A stretch of DNA of 64,000 nucleotides from Streptosporangium carneum (GTDB lineage Bacteria; Actinomycetota; Actinomycetes; Streptosporangiales; Streptosporangiaceae), in NCBI RefSeq assembly GCF_027922005.1, contig NZ_BSEV01000029.1, positions 1 through 64,000 of the forward strand. The letters are read 5' to 3'. Both the position numbers and the translations under genes were made by a program. The notes under the pieces were generated by a model. That model did no database searches, was not told the DNA's origin, and was given only the letters and a program-made list of their open reading frames with translations. Shown in pieces: positions 26,697 to 34,129 of the stretch. Positions within the stretch are counted from its first letter, which is position 1. Each line of letters starts with the position of its first letter.

Positions 26697-27842
26697 TCAC
26701 CGTGACCGCCTCGCGGCCCGCTCGGAGTGGGCCACGGGGATCAGCAGGTCCGCCGCCCTTCCCAGGGTCCGGCCCGAGGCCAGGTCGAACACGTGCATGT
26801 GGGCGGGGTCGGCGGTGACGACGATCCGCTCTCCCGCGGACACCCGAAGGTCGGGATGGGTGCGGGCGCGCAGCGCGTGCCCGTCCACGTCGAGGTGCAG
26901 GATCGTCGACGGCCCCTCGTGCTCGACGAGCGTCACACGGGCGGACGCCCGCCAGAGGCCGGAGTCACCCGTGGCCTCACCGGCGTCGCCGTCCACGTCC
27001 CCGCCTCCGATCTTGAGCTGCTCCGGGCGGACGCCCAGCACCAGGTCGGCGTGCTCACCGGCGCGACGGGGGCCGAAGGGCGTCGGGTGGACGCCGTCCA
27101 CGGCGGTCAGCGTCAGCCTGTTCATCGGCGGCGAGCCGATGAATCCGGCGACGAAGAGGGAGTCCGGCTGCCGGTAGAGGTCGTCCGGGCTGCCGAGCTG
27201 CTCCAGCCTGCCCTCGCGGATCACCGCGATCCGGTCGGCCATGGCCATGGCGTCGTTCTGGTCGTGGGTGACGTGCACCGTGGTCGCGCCGGTGCCGCGC
27301 AGGACACCGGCGATCTCCGCCCGGAGCGTCAGGCGCAGCTGCGCGTCGAGCCCGGACAGCGGCTCGTCGAGCAGCACCACTCCCGCCTGCCTCGCCAGGG
27401 CCCTGGCGAGGGCGACGCGCTGGCGCTGGCCGCCGGACATCTGCCGCGGCAGCCGGTGCAGCAGTTCGGTGATGGCCAGGCGCTCCGCCACCTCCGCGGC
27501 GCGTCTGGCCGCCTCCTGCCTGCCGAGCCGCAGGCCGTGACGCAGGCCCAGGGTGATGTTGTCCAGCGCGGACAGGTGGGGGTAGAGCGCGAAGTGCTGG
27601 AAGACGATCGCCACGTCGCGGCGGTGCGGCGGCAGCCCGTTCTGCAAGACTCCGCCGATCCGGATCTCCCCCGCGTCCGGCGTCTCGAGCCCGGCGATGA
27701 TCCGCAGCAGCGTCGACTTGCCCGATCCCGAGGGCCCCAGCACCACCAGGCTCTCACCGCCGCGCAGCGACAGGTCCAGCGCGTCCACCGCGACGACGTC
27801 GCCGAACCTCTTGGAGACCCCCGTCAGGAAGATCCCGCTCAT
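26697..27842 (-). CDS. Sugar-type ABC importer ATP-binding protein (MalK/UgpC type)
   Basis: 381 aa from ATG 27842. Walker A GPSGSGKST, Q-loop FQHFALYPHL, signature MSGGQRQR, Walker B VVLLDEPLSGLD and H-loop VTHDQNDAM are all present. A C-terminal TOBE-like domain (about 240-360) marks the CUT1 sugar or glycerophosphate importers. It is the last gene of the minus-strand operon, 1 base after the solute-binding protein. Confidence 0.92.
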   Translation of the reverse strand: MSGIFLTGVSKRFGDVVAVDALDLSLRGGESLVVLGPSGSGKSTLLRIIAGLETPDAGEIRIGGVLQNGLPPHRRDVAIVFQHFALYPHLSALDNITLGLRHGLRLGRQEAARRAAEVAERLAITELLHRLPRQMSGGQRQRVALARALARQAGVVLLDEPLSGLDAQLRLTLRAEIAGVLRGTGATTVHVTHDQNDAMAMADRIAVIREGRLEQLGSPDDLYRQPDSLFVAGFIGSPPMNRLTLTAVDGVHPTPFGPRRAGEHADLVLGVRPEQLKIGGGDVDGDAGEATGDSGLWRASARVTLVEHEGPSTILHLDVDGHALRARTHPDLRVSAGERIVVTADPAHMHVFDLASGRTLGRAADLLIPVAHSERAARRSR

Positions 27843-27843
27843 C

Positions 27844-29127
27844 TCAGCGCACCGCCGAGGAGATGCGGCGGACGACGTCGGGCAGTACGAGGTCGACGCT
27901 CTCGCCGCCGGTCAGACGCTGCACCATCTCCTGCAGGAAGACGTTCACCCGCGGGGTCGCGTCGCCGTGCCAGCCGCCCCACTGGGTGGGCGTGCCGGTG
28001 TAGGACCAGGGGTATCCGAGCTGGGTGCCCGCCGCGGGATCTGCGGCGAGTCGCTTGGCCGCCTCCTTGTCGACGGGGATGTAACTGAAGTTCTTCGAGC
28101 TGGTCGCGATCACCGTCGGGTCGAGCATGGCCTTGACCAGCTCCCCGGCGTAGGCGGCTCTGCACGCGTCCTGCGACAGCACCATCCAGCCGTTGCCGCC
28201 CGCCGGCAGCGACGCGACGCCGCCGTCGGGGACGGGCATGGCGGTGACCGTCCACGGGAACGCGTCGCCGATCGTCTTGCCCATGGCGGCGGCCTGGGCG
28301 GGAGTCGAGATCATGTAGGCGAGCCTGCCGGTGCCGAACTGCTTCAGGGCGTCGGCGAAGGCGATCGGATCCTGCAGCTTCTCCGCGCCCAGCCGCTCGT
28401 AGAACGCCAGCGCCCGCCGTCCCCGCTCGTCGTCGAACCCCGGTGTGCCGTCGGGTTTGACGAAGGTCGCCCCGCCGCTCTGGATCACGGCCTGGAGGAC
28501 CCAGTCGGCGATCGCGTCGCGCGGCACCTGCACCGGCGCCGCGCCGGTCGCCGCCCTGATCCGCCTGGCGTTGGCGATCAGCTCGCCCGTGGTCGAGGGC
28601 GCCGAGGCGACGCCCGCGGCCTTCGTCAGCTTGGTGTTGGTGTACAGCACCGGGACCGACACCTGGAAAGGCGCGACGTAGACCTTTCCCTCGACCGTGC
28701 CGATGGTCAGGAAGCGCCGGTCGTAGCTGGCGTTCAGCGTGGCCGGGTCGATGGGCCTCGGCTGGTAGCGGTCGGCCCAGAAGCGGATCTGGCCGAGCCC
28801 GACCATCGCCACGTCGGGACGGGCGCCCGCGGCGATGTCGGTGACGATCTGCTGGGTGAGCTGGTCGTATCCCGCGGTGTTGGTCATCTTCAGCTTGACG
28901 GTGAGGCCTGGGCGGGCCGCCTCGACCCTGGTCTTGGCCAGCTTCGCCGCGACGTCGCCCTGGGGTGCGTACTCCGCGACGATCGTGACGCCCCGCGGGT
29001 CGCAGTCCGCGGCGGATGCGGCGGTCACCGGTCGTCCGGCGGAGCCGCCGCCGCAGGCGGTGACGAGGAGGACGGCGGACAGGGCCGGCGCGAACGGCGC
29101 GGACCGTCTAACCCGGGTGACGGACAT
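27844..29127 (-). CDS. ABC importer solute-binding lipoprotein
   Basis: 427 aa. The ATG at 29127 has GGAG 7-8 bases upstream; a start at 29160 would overlap the permease gene and put 11 extra residues before the signal. The lipobox LLVTACGG gives a lipid-modified C25. The body is that of a type 1 extracellular sugar-binding protein (VTIVAEYAPQGDVAAKLAKT, GYPWSYTGTPTQWGGW). It delivers the substrate to the two permeases upstream. The ligand is probably an oligosaccharide or polyol, but this cannot be read from sequence. Confidence 0.9.
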   Translation of the reverse strand: MSVTRVRRSAPFAPALSAVLLVTACGGGSAGRPVTAASAADCDPRGVTIVAEYAPQGDVAAKLAKTRVEAARPGLTVKLKMTNTAGYDQLTQQIVTDIAAGARPDVAMVGLGQIRFWADRYQPRPIDPATLNASYDRRFLTIGTVEGKVYVAPFQVSVPVLYTNTKLTKAAGVASAPSTTGELIANARRIRAATGAAPVQVPRDAIADWVLQAVIQSGGATFVKPDGTPGFDDERGRRALAFYERLGAEKLQDPIAFADALKQFGTGRLAYMISTPAQAAAMGKTIGDAFPWTVTAMPVPDGGVASLPAGGNGWMVLSQDACRAAYAGELVKAMLDPTVIATSSKNFSYIPVDKEAAKRLAADPAAGTQLGYPWSYTGTPTQWGGWHGDATPRVNVFLQEMVQRLTGGESVDLVLPDVVRRISSAVR

Positions 29128-29156
29128 ACTGACGCTCCAGGTGGGAGAGGAGGGGG

Positions 29157-29984
29157 TCAACCTGGTAGCTCGCCGCCGGCGATCCCGGCGACGAAGCGGC
29201 GTTGGGCGAGCAGGAACAGCAGCACGATGGGGACGGTGATGATCGTGGCGCCCGCCGCGAGCGCTCCGAAGTCCTGGCCTGTCTCGGCCTGCTGGAAGAT
29301 CGCCAGAGCGAGCGGCGGGGTGCGGAGGGCGGGATCACGGGCGACGAGCAGCGGCCACAGGTAGTCGTTCCAGTGCACGAAGATCGAGAAAACCGCGAAG
29401 GTGGCGATGGCGGGCGCGGCGGCGGGCACCACCACGCGGCGCAGGGTCGAGAAGGTGCGCAGGCCGTCGGCGCGGGCGGCCTCCAGCAGCGCGTCCGGAA
29501 TGGTGAGCATGTGCTGGCGCATGAGGAAGATTCCGAAGGCGCTGGTGGCGAACGGCGCGACCAGCGCGGCGAGGGTGTCGGCGAGGCCGGCGGAGCTGAC
29601 CCCGAGGAAGAGCGGCAGCGCGGTGGCCTGGGTGGGGACGAGCAGGCAGCCCAGCACCACGAGGTAGAGCGCCCCGCGCCCGCGGAAGCGGAGCTTGGCG
29701 AACGCGTAGGCGGCGGGGACGCAGGTCAGCAATTGCAGCGTCAGGATCGACACGGTGACGATCGCGCCGTTGAGCATGGCCGTGCCCAGGTCGGCCTGCC
29801 GCCAGGCCCTGGTGTAGTTGCCGAGGTCGAACGAGCTCGGCACCGGCGCGAGACCGTCGACGAGCACGGAGTCCGCGCCCGCGACCGAGGTGCGCAGCAT
29901 CCAGACGAACGGGAACACGGCCACGCTCGCGGTCAGGACCGCCAGCCCCGCGCGGACCACGCGCCAGAGCGCGCGCTCGTTCAT
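29157..29984 (-). CDS. ABC importer permease, MalG type
   Basis: 275 aa from ATG 29984. Six membrane helices are visible, with the permease EAA loop EAARADGLRTFSTLRRVVVP that docks onto the ATPase. The pattern matches the second permease of CUT1 sugar importers. It lies between the MalF-type permease (73-base gap) and the binding protein (29-base gap). Confidence 0.92.
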   Translation of the reverse strand: MNERALWRVVRAGLAVLTASVAVFPFVWMLRTSVAGADSVLVDGLAPVPSSFDLGNYTRAWRQADLGTAMLNGAIVTVSILTLQLLTCVPAAYAFAKLRFRGRGALYLVVLGCLLVPTQATALPLFLGVSSAGLADTLAALVAPFATSAFGIFLMRQHMLTIPDALLEAARADGLRTFSTLRRVVVPAAAPAIATFAVFSIFVHWNDYLWPLLVARDPALRTPPLALAIFQQAETGQDFGALAAGATIITVPIVLLFLLAQRRFVAGIAGGELPG

Positions 29985-30057
29985 CGGACGCCTCGCCGCG
30001 GCGCGCGTCTCGTCCTGACGCCTCCGATGCGAGCACCCCTCCGCGGCACGGGACCGG

Positions 30058-31113
30058 TCATCGGACGCCCCCGGTGAGAGCGCCGCGCCGCAACACCCCG
30101 GCTCCGACGAGCACGACGAGCAGCAGCGTGGACAGCGCCGCCCCCTGTCCGAGGTCGTAGTAGGCGAACCCGAGACGCCAGGTCATCGTCAGCGCCGTCT
30201 CGGTGGCCCCGAGAGGGCCGCCCTGGGTCATCACGTTGATCGTGTCGAACACCTGGACCGCCTGGATCGCCGTCAGGACGGTCACGAAGACCGTGGTCGG
30301 GCGCAGCAGCGGCAGGATGACCAGGCGCAGTTTCGTGAAGCGGGTGATCCCGTCGGCCGCGCAGGCCTCGTGCACCGCGGTGGGGACGCTGGTCAGCCCG
30401 GCCAGAAACATGATCATCGCAAGGGCCGCGCCGCGCCAGACCCCGACGGCGGCGACGGTCGGCAGCGCGTAGCGGGTGTCGCCGAGGAAGTTCACCGGGC
30501 CGATCCCGGCCACGGCGAGCGCCTGGTTGGCGAACCCGCCGCGCAGGTCGAAGATGTAGCGGAAGACCACGGCCATCGCCACGAGGTTGGCGGTGAACGG
30601 CAGGAACAACAGGGTCTGCAGGACCTTCCTGCCCCTGGTGAACGAGTTCGCCAGCAGCGCGAGCCCCAGCCCGATCACCAGGCTCGGCACGATCGTCAAG
30701 GCGCAGTAGACGAGCGTGTTGACCAGCGCCTGCCGTACGGCGGGGTCGGCGAGCACGGCGGCGAAGTTCTCCACACCGCTCCAGGTCCACCGGACCCCGT
30801 TCGTGAGGTCGACGCGGAACAGGCCCGCGGTGAACGCCAGCAGGCCGGGCAGGATCACGAACAGCGTGATGAGCAGCATGGCCGGGGCCAGCAGCACCGC
30901 CGCGATCCGGCCCTGCCCCGTGCCCCGCCGGGCGGGTGACGCGCCGGTTCCCACGGGCCGCTCCGACAGGCCGACGCTCACCGGGAGGCCACCCCTGCCG
31001 CCCCGCCGCCCCCGGCCCTCCCGCCGACCCCGACCCTCGTCACGGCCGGATCCGGGCCTGGTTCTGGTCCTGGTTCCGGGCCTGGTTCTGGTCCTGGTCC
31101 TGGTCCTGGACAC
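30058..31113 (-). CDS. ABC importer permease, MalF type, with repeat-encoded basic N-terminus
   Basis: 351 aa from GTG 31113. Six helices begin at IAAVLLAPAMLLITLF (about residue 70), and the EAA loop EACAADGITRFTKLRLVILP is present. The first 50 residues are an Arg/Thr/Gly/Pro string (RTRTRTRT) encoded by a hexanucleotide repeat, which is abnormal for this family. A GTG at 30981, giving VSVGLSERPVGTG, would remove it and may be the true start. This is the first gene of the importer operon, and two palindromes lie upstream. Confidence 0.88.
   Translation of the reverse strand: MSRTRTRTRTRPGTRTRTRPGSGRDEGRGRREGRGRRGGRGGLPVSVGLSERPVGTGASPARRGTGQGRIAAVLLAPAMLLITLFVILPGLLAFTAGLFRVDLTNGVRWTWSGVENFAAVLADPAVRQALVNTLVYCALTIVPSLVIGLGLALLANSFTRGRKVLQTLLFLPFTANLVAMAVVFRYIFDLRGGFANQALAVAGIGPVNFLGDTRYALPTVAAVGVWRGAALAMIMFLAGLTSVPTAVHEACAADGITRFTKLRLVILPLLRPTTVFVTVLTAIQAVQVFDTINVMTQGGPLGATETALTMTWRLGFAYYDLGQGAALSTLLLVVLVGAGVLRRGALTGGVR
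31057..31110. repeat. Hexanucleotide tandem repeat (CTGGTC/CTGGTT)
   Basis: About nine imperfect copies of a 6-base unit run through this stretch. Read on the minus strand they encode the Arg-Thr string at the start of the MalF-type permease. Copy number could vary without shifting the frame. Confidence 0.7.
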
Positions 31114-31142
31114 GAGGCCGGGCCAGGGGCCGGGCCGCGCGG

Positions 31143-31179
31143 TGTCCGGGAAAGCCTGACCGCGCTGTTTTCCCGGACA
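31143..31179. promoter_or_regulatory. Perfect 11-bp inverted repeat upstream of the ABC operon
   Basis: TGTCCGGGAAA (31143-31153) and TTTCCCGGACA (31169-31179) are exact reverse complements around a 15-base spacer, ending 30 bases before the annotated importer start. Likely an operator, or a leader hairpin if the transcript starts above it. Confidence 0.55.
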
Positions 31180-31240
31180 TGCTTTAATGTCGTTTCGAGA
31201 CGGCCGATGTCTGTCGAGTCATGCAATATATGACCCCTTC

Positions 31241-31250
31241 AAAGCGCTTT
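31241..31250. promoter_or_regulatory. LacI-type operator core candidate
   Basis: AAAGCGCTTT is a perfect 10-base palindrome with the central CG typical of LacI/GalR operators. It lies about 130 bases upstream of a sugar-type ABC operon, where such a site is expected. No LacI gene is in the window. Confidence 0.35.
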
Positions 31251-31443
31251 TCTGGCGCACCGCCGATCATGCTAATGCTCCCTGCCGGGAGGATCTCAGT
31301 GGCTTTTCCGTGAGTATGTTGTGTTCTGGACGAACGGCGGGAACGCCGTTCTCCGCGAAGTCCTCCCACCCGCGGGCGAGGACGGCGAGACCTCCGTCCG
31401 GCACGGAGGGGGTCTCGCCGTTCAGGTCGCCGGACGACGGGCG

Positions 31444-31716
31444 TCAGTGACAGCCGTACAGGTGGCCGGCGGGGATGTAGCCGTTGGGCCTGCTGTTGCC
31501 GTGGCCGTACGACCAGCCGCTGGCCTCCGTCCACAGCAGGCGGAAGCCGCCTCCCGCCGGGATCGTGTACAGCACCGCGCCGTTGGGGGCGTTGCGGACC
31601 CAGGTGTTCTGGTTGACGTTGCAGAGGCTGTCCGCGTGCGCCGGGGTCGCTCCGATCATGGCGGTCGCGGCGGCGACGGCGGCGACGGCGAGGGCGGCAC
31701 GACGCTTCACGGTCAT
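31444..31716 (-). CDS. Small secreted SH3-like domain protein
   Basis: 90 aa from ATG 31716 (MTVKRRAALAV). A signal peptide ends near ATPAHA-DSLCN. The mature 64 residues hold NTWVRNAPNGAVLYTIPAGG and SYGHGNSRPNGYIPAGHLYGC, the pattern of short bacterial SH3-like wall-binding domains, with two Cys at its ends that could form a disulfide. Function is unknown. Two tandem 12-bp palindromes lie 48-80 bases upstream. Confidence 0.75.
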   Translation of the reverse strand: MTVKRRAALAVAAVAAATAMIGATPAHADSLCNVNQNTWVRNAPNGAVLYTIPAGGGFRLLWTEASGWSYGHGNSRPNGYIPAGHLYGCH

Positions 31717-31763
31717 TGCGACGTTCAAAGTGGTGACCTTTCTCAGGGAGCCCTTCGAGACCG

Positions 31764-31796
31764 TTTCCGGGGAAACGCTCGACCTTTCGCGGGAAA
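31764..31796. promoter_or_regulatory. Two tandem TTTCSSGGGAAA palindromes
   Basis: TTTCCGGGGAAA (31764-31775, extended to CGTTTCC/GGAAACG arms) and TTTCGCGGGAAA (31785-31796) start 21 bases apart, two helix turns, upstream of the minus-strand SH3-like gene. They look like a cooperative operator. Confidence 0.5.
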
Positions 31797-32137
31797 CACT
31801 AGGGAAATGCCTCTGTCGTTTCGAGCCGTACGGCATGGGCAACCATTGCCATTGACAACGGGAACCCTCCGCCTGACGGCGTGATTCGGCCGTTCGACCG
31901 GAGAGAAACGGCCCGACCGATCCCCCGGCGCCCGGTCAGGGGTCCGGGCGGCCCCAGGGCGCACCCGGCGCCCCGCGACACCCCCGCCAGGAAGCCCCGC
32001 CCCTCTGGCGATATGACCGAACAGTCACTGGCCCCTTACCGGGAACCGAAGGATCGATCAAACCTCTGAACTTTCCGTATCTCTTCGATTACTCTCTGTG
32101 CAGGCGACGTAGGTGATCCACTACGGAAGGAACGACG
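31797..32137. other. Divergent intergenic region
   Basis: About 340 bases between the SH3-like gene and the lysis-like cassette. An 18-codon frame at 32013 lacks a ribosome site. The AT-rich stretch 32040-32110 probably holds the promoter of the cassette, but no clean -35/-10 pair is evident. Confidence 0.45.
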
Positions 32138-32179
32138 ATGCCGATCAGCACACCCGCAAGGCCGCCGGAACGGTGCTGA
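32138..32179 (+). CDS. Possible 13-aa leader peptide
   Basis: ATG 32138 follows GGAAGGAA at good spacing and encodes MPISTPARPPERC before TGA. The TGA overlaps the next possible ATG (TGATG). Short translated leaders ahead of operons can control them by attenuation. Only the ribosome site and the chain of overlapping starts support this one. Confidence 0.3.
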   Translation: MPISTPARPPERC

Positions 32180-32370
32180 TGAGAGCCGCCGTTCCAGCGT
32201 GGATCGACACCGCGCCCATGGGATCGCCACGCTCCGAGCTCACCGGGCACCCCGGGATCACCACACCCCGTCCACGCACGACCGCGCGCGCCACCGCGAT
32301 CGGCGCCACGGGCGACGCCTCAGACCGTCTTCGCCCTCCTCTGGAGCGGCGACACCCCGGGATGTCCTGA
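32179..32370 (+). CDS. Small ORF of unknown reality
   Basis: 63 aa, starting in a TGATG overlap with the leader and ending 1 base before the GTG of the membrane protein. The product is rich in Thr, Arg and Pro with no motif. Its position in the overlap chain is the only argument for it. Confidence 0.25.
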   Translation: MRAAVPAWIDTAPMGSPRSELTGHPGITTPRPRTTARATAIGATGDASDRLRPPLERRHPGMS

Positions 32371-32371
32371 A

Positions 32372-32785
32372 GTGATACGCAGGTGTGTGCAGCGATTCGA
32401 CCAGCTGGTCGGCTTCCGCGGTTCGGTGCTGCTGTTCCTGGCGTTGTGGAGCGGCACCCAGGCGGTCCGGCTGGCCTGGGCCGACCCGGCGATTCTCAGC
32501 ACCTCCACATACGTCTACCTGGCCACCGTCGCACCCCTCGGAGCCCTGGCGGTTCCCTGGGCCGTCTGCGCGATCCTGTGCGCCGTCCAGGCGTTCACCG
32601 TGACGGACTGGACGGCTTTCGCGCTCACCGCCGGCGTGCTGGTCGCCTGGGCCGTGGTCTATCTGGTCGGCGGCATCCAGGGAGCGATCCCGCAGGCGTA
32701 CTGGGCGTGCGTCGTGCAGGTCGCCGTGGCGGGGCTCATCCTGCGCCTGTCACGCTGGCCCGAGCCTTCGGAGCGGGGGCGTTGA
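32372..32785 (+). CDS. Small membrane protein, possibly holin-like
   Basis: 137 aa from GTG 32372. About four hydrophobic helices (GSVLLFLALWSGTQAVRLAW, YVYLATVAPLGALAVPWAVC, ALTAGVLVAWAVVYLVGG and a last one). No family is recognised. It stands two genes ahead of an endolysin-like amidase and is coupled by TGATG to a coiled-coil protein. That is the order of phage lysis cassettes, so a holin or similar role is inferred. Confidence 0.6.
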   Translation: MIRRCVQRFDQLVGFRGSVLLFLALWSGTQAVRLAWADPAILSTSTYVYLATVAPLGALAVPWAVCAILCAVQAFTVTDWTAFALTAGVLVAWAVVYLVGGIQGAIPQAYWACVVQVAVAGLILRLSRWPEPSERGR

Positions 32786-33102
32786 TGGACCCGGGGGTCA
32801 TCGTCGGCGCCGCGGGGGCGATCGCGGGCCTGGTGTCGACCGTCTACACCGCGCGACAGGCCAGGAAGGCCGAGCAGGACAAGGAGGCCGCGAGCGAGCG
32901 GGCGGCGCTTCGTCAGGTCGAGCAGGGCGCCTACCAGCGGGCGAGCGCGTTCGACGTCGACACCCAGGCCCGCATGCAGGCCGAGATCGCCAGGCAGTCC
33001 GAGCAGATCCGCACGCTCCAGCGACAGGCCGCCCGGCTGACGCGGCAGATCACCCAGGTCGGCCTGGTCCCGGACATCACCGAGGAGGACGAGCATGCCT
33101 GA
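32785..33102 (+). CDS. Small protein with one membrane segment and coiled coil
   Basis: 105 aa from ATG 32785. The start DPGVIVGAAGAIAGLVSTVY is a hydrophobic segment, followed by a charged, heptad-like helix (RKAEQDKEAASERAALRQVE, then QAEIARQSEQIRTLQRQAAR). It looks like a phage lysis accessory or spanin-like protein by layout, but no family is certain. Confidence 0.6.
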   Translation: MDPGVIVGAAGAIAGLVSTVYTARQARKAEQDKEAASERAALRQVEQGAYQRASAFDVDTQARMQAEIARQSEQIRTLQRQAARLTRQITQVGLVPDITEEDEHA

Positions 33103-33167
33103 GTCCGTGTGCCCAGGCCCGGCCGCCGCGTTCCCGTCCCTCTCAGGCACGAGCTGAGGAGATGCCC

Positions 33168-33941
33168 ATGACCGTGATCAACCGTCGAGACTGGGGAGCG
33201 CGCGCTCCCCGAGGCGCCTACACCACACTCACCCGCACCCGGGGCGTCAAGATCCACTACACCGGCGACCACGTCGACCCCGCCATCGTCGACGACCACG
33301 CCAGGTGCGTGGCCGTCGTCAAGTCGATCCAGAACCACCACATGGACAACAACGGCTGGATCGACATCGGCTACTCGATGGTGGTCTGCCCGCACCGCAC
33401 GGTCTTCCAGGGCCGCGGCGCCGGACACCTGCCCGCCGCGAACGGCGCCGGGCTCAACTCCGACCACTACGCCGTCCTGGGCCTGGTGGGAAGCTCGGGT
33501 CTGACCCGCCCGCCGAACAACCTGCTGCTGGGCATCCTCGACGCGATCGGCTACCTGCGCGAGCACGGCGGCGCCGGAAGCGAGATCAAGGGCCACCGTG
33601 ACGGCTACGGCACGGACTGCCCGGGTGACGCGCTGTACGCCTGGGTGAAGGCCGGAGCGCCCCGTCCCGGCGCTTCCGGGGCATCCTCGACGAACTGGAC
33701 GGAGACGACCGTGAACCAGCTGCCCCTGCTCACTCCCGGCGACACCGGCCTCCACGCCAAGAGCTGCTTCTACCTCCTCCAGGCGCGTGGGTACGGCAGG
33801 GCCCTGAACCAGGCGACGATCGATCCCAATGTCTACGGCCCGGCGGTCGTCGCCGAGCTGAGGCGCTTCCAGGCCGACAAGGGACTCGACAACGACGGCA
33901 TGGTCGGCAAGGCCACCTGGCCCAAACTACTGGGCCTGTGA
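33168..33941 (+). CDS. Endolysin-like N-acetylmuramoyl-L-alanine amidase with peptidoglycan-binding domain
   Basis: 257 aa. ATG 33168 is chosen over 33162 because GAGGAG (33156-33161) then has a 6-base spacing. The amidase_2/PGRP domain (about 1-165) shows the zinc ligands H30 (IHYTG), H143 (KGHRD) and C151 (TDCPG), so it should cut the amide bond between muramic acid and the stem peptide. A PG_binding_1 domain (about 185-257) ends in VGKATWPKLLGL. There is no signal peptide, as in phage endolysins that need a holin. A 17-bp terminator follows. Either a domesticated phage lysis unit or a prophage remnant. Confidence 0.88.
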   Translation: MTVINRRDWGARAPRGAYTTLTRTRGVKIHYTGDHVDPAIVDDHARCVAVVKSIQNHHMDNNGWIDIGYSMVVCPHRTVFQGRGAGHLPAANGAGLNSDHYAVLGLVGSSGLTRPPNNLLLGILDAIGYLREHGGAGSEIKGHRDGYGTDCPGDALYAWVKAGAPRPGASGASSTNWTETTVNQLPLLTPGDTGLHAKSCFYLLQARGYGRALNQATIDPNVYGPAVVAELRRFQADKGLDNDGMVGKATWPKLLGL

Positions 33942-33962
33942 CCAACCGCCCATGACCCCCCT

Positions 33963-34003
33963 GACCTCCGGCCTGGTGGCTTCCGACCACCAGGCCGGAG
34001 GTC
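33963..34003 (+). terminator. Perfect 17-bp hairpin terminator
   Basis: 33963-33979 and 33987-34003 are exact reverse complements around a 7-base loop, 21 bases after the amidase stop. Confidence 0.85.
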
Positions 34004-34129
34004 GACAGCTCCCCGGGCGCACAGCTCCCTGGCACGACGACCGCATGCCTTCCCCGGGCTCATGGGCGGATGGCCCCATCCGTCACCGGTGGAATGTTAC
34101 GGACGCCCTCATGTGGAAAAGTGTCAGAG

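Larger units (their letters stand above)
31114..31443. other. Control region of the ABC importer operon
   Basis: About 330 bases between the importer's first gene and the end of the small SH3-like gene. It holds an 11-bp inverted repeat (31143-31179), a LacI-like half-palindrome (31241-31250) and AT-rich promoter-like stretches. No gene is seen. Confidence 0.55.

Noticed and set aside
32013-32069. 18-codon frame upstream of the lysis-like cassette
   Set aside because: There is no ribosome site at usable distance and no other support.
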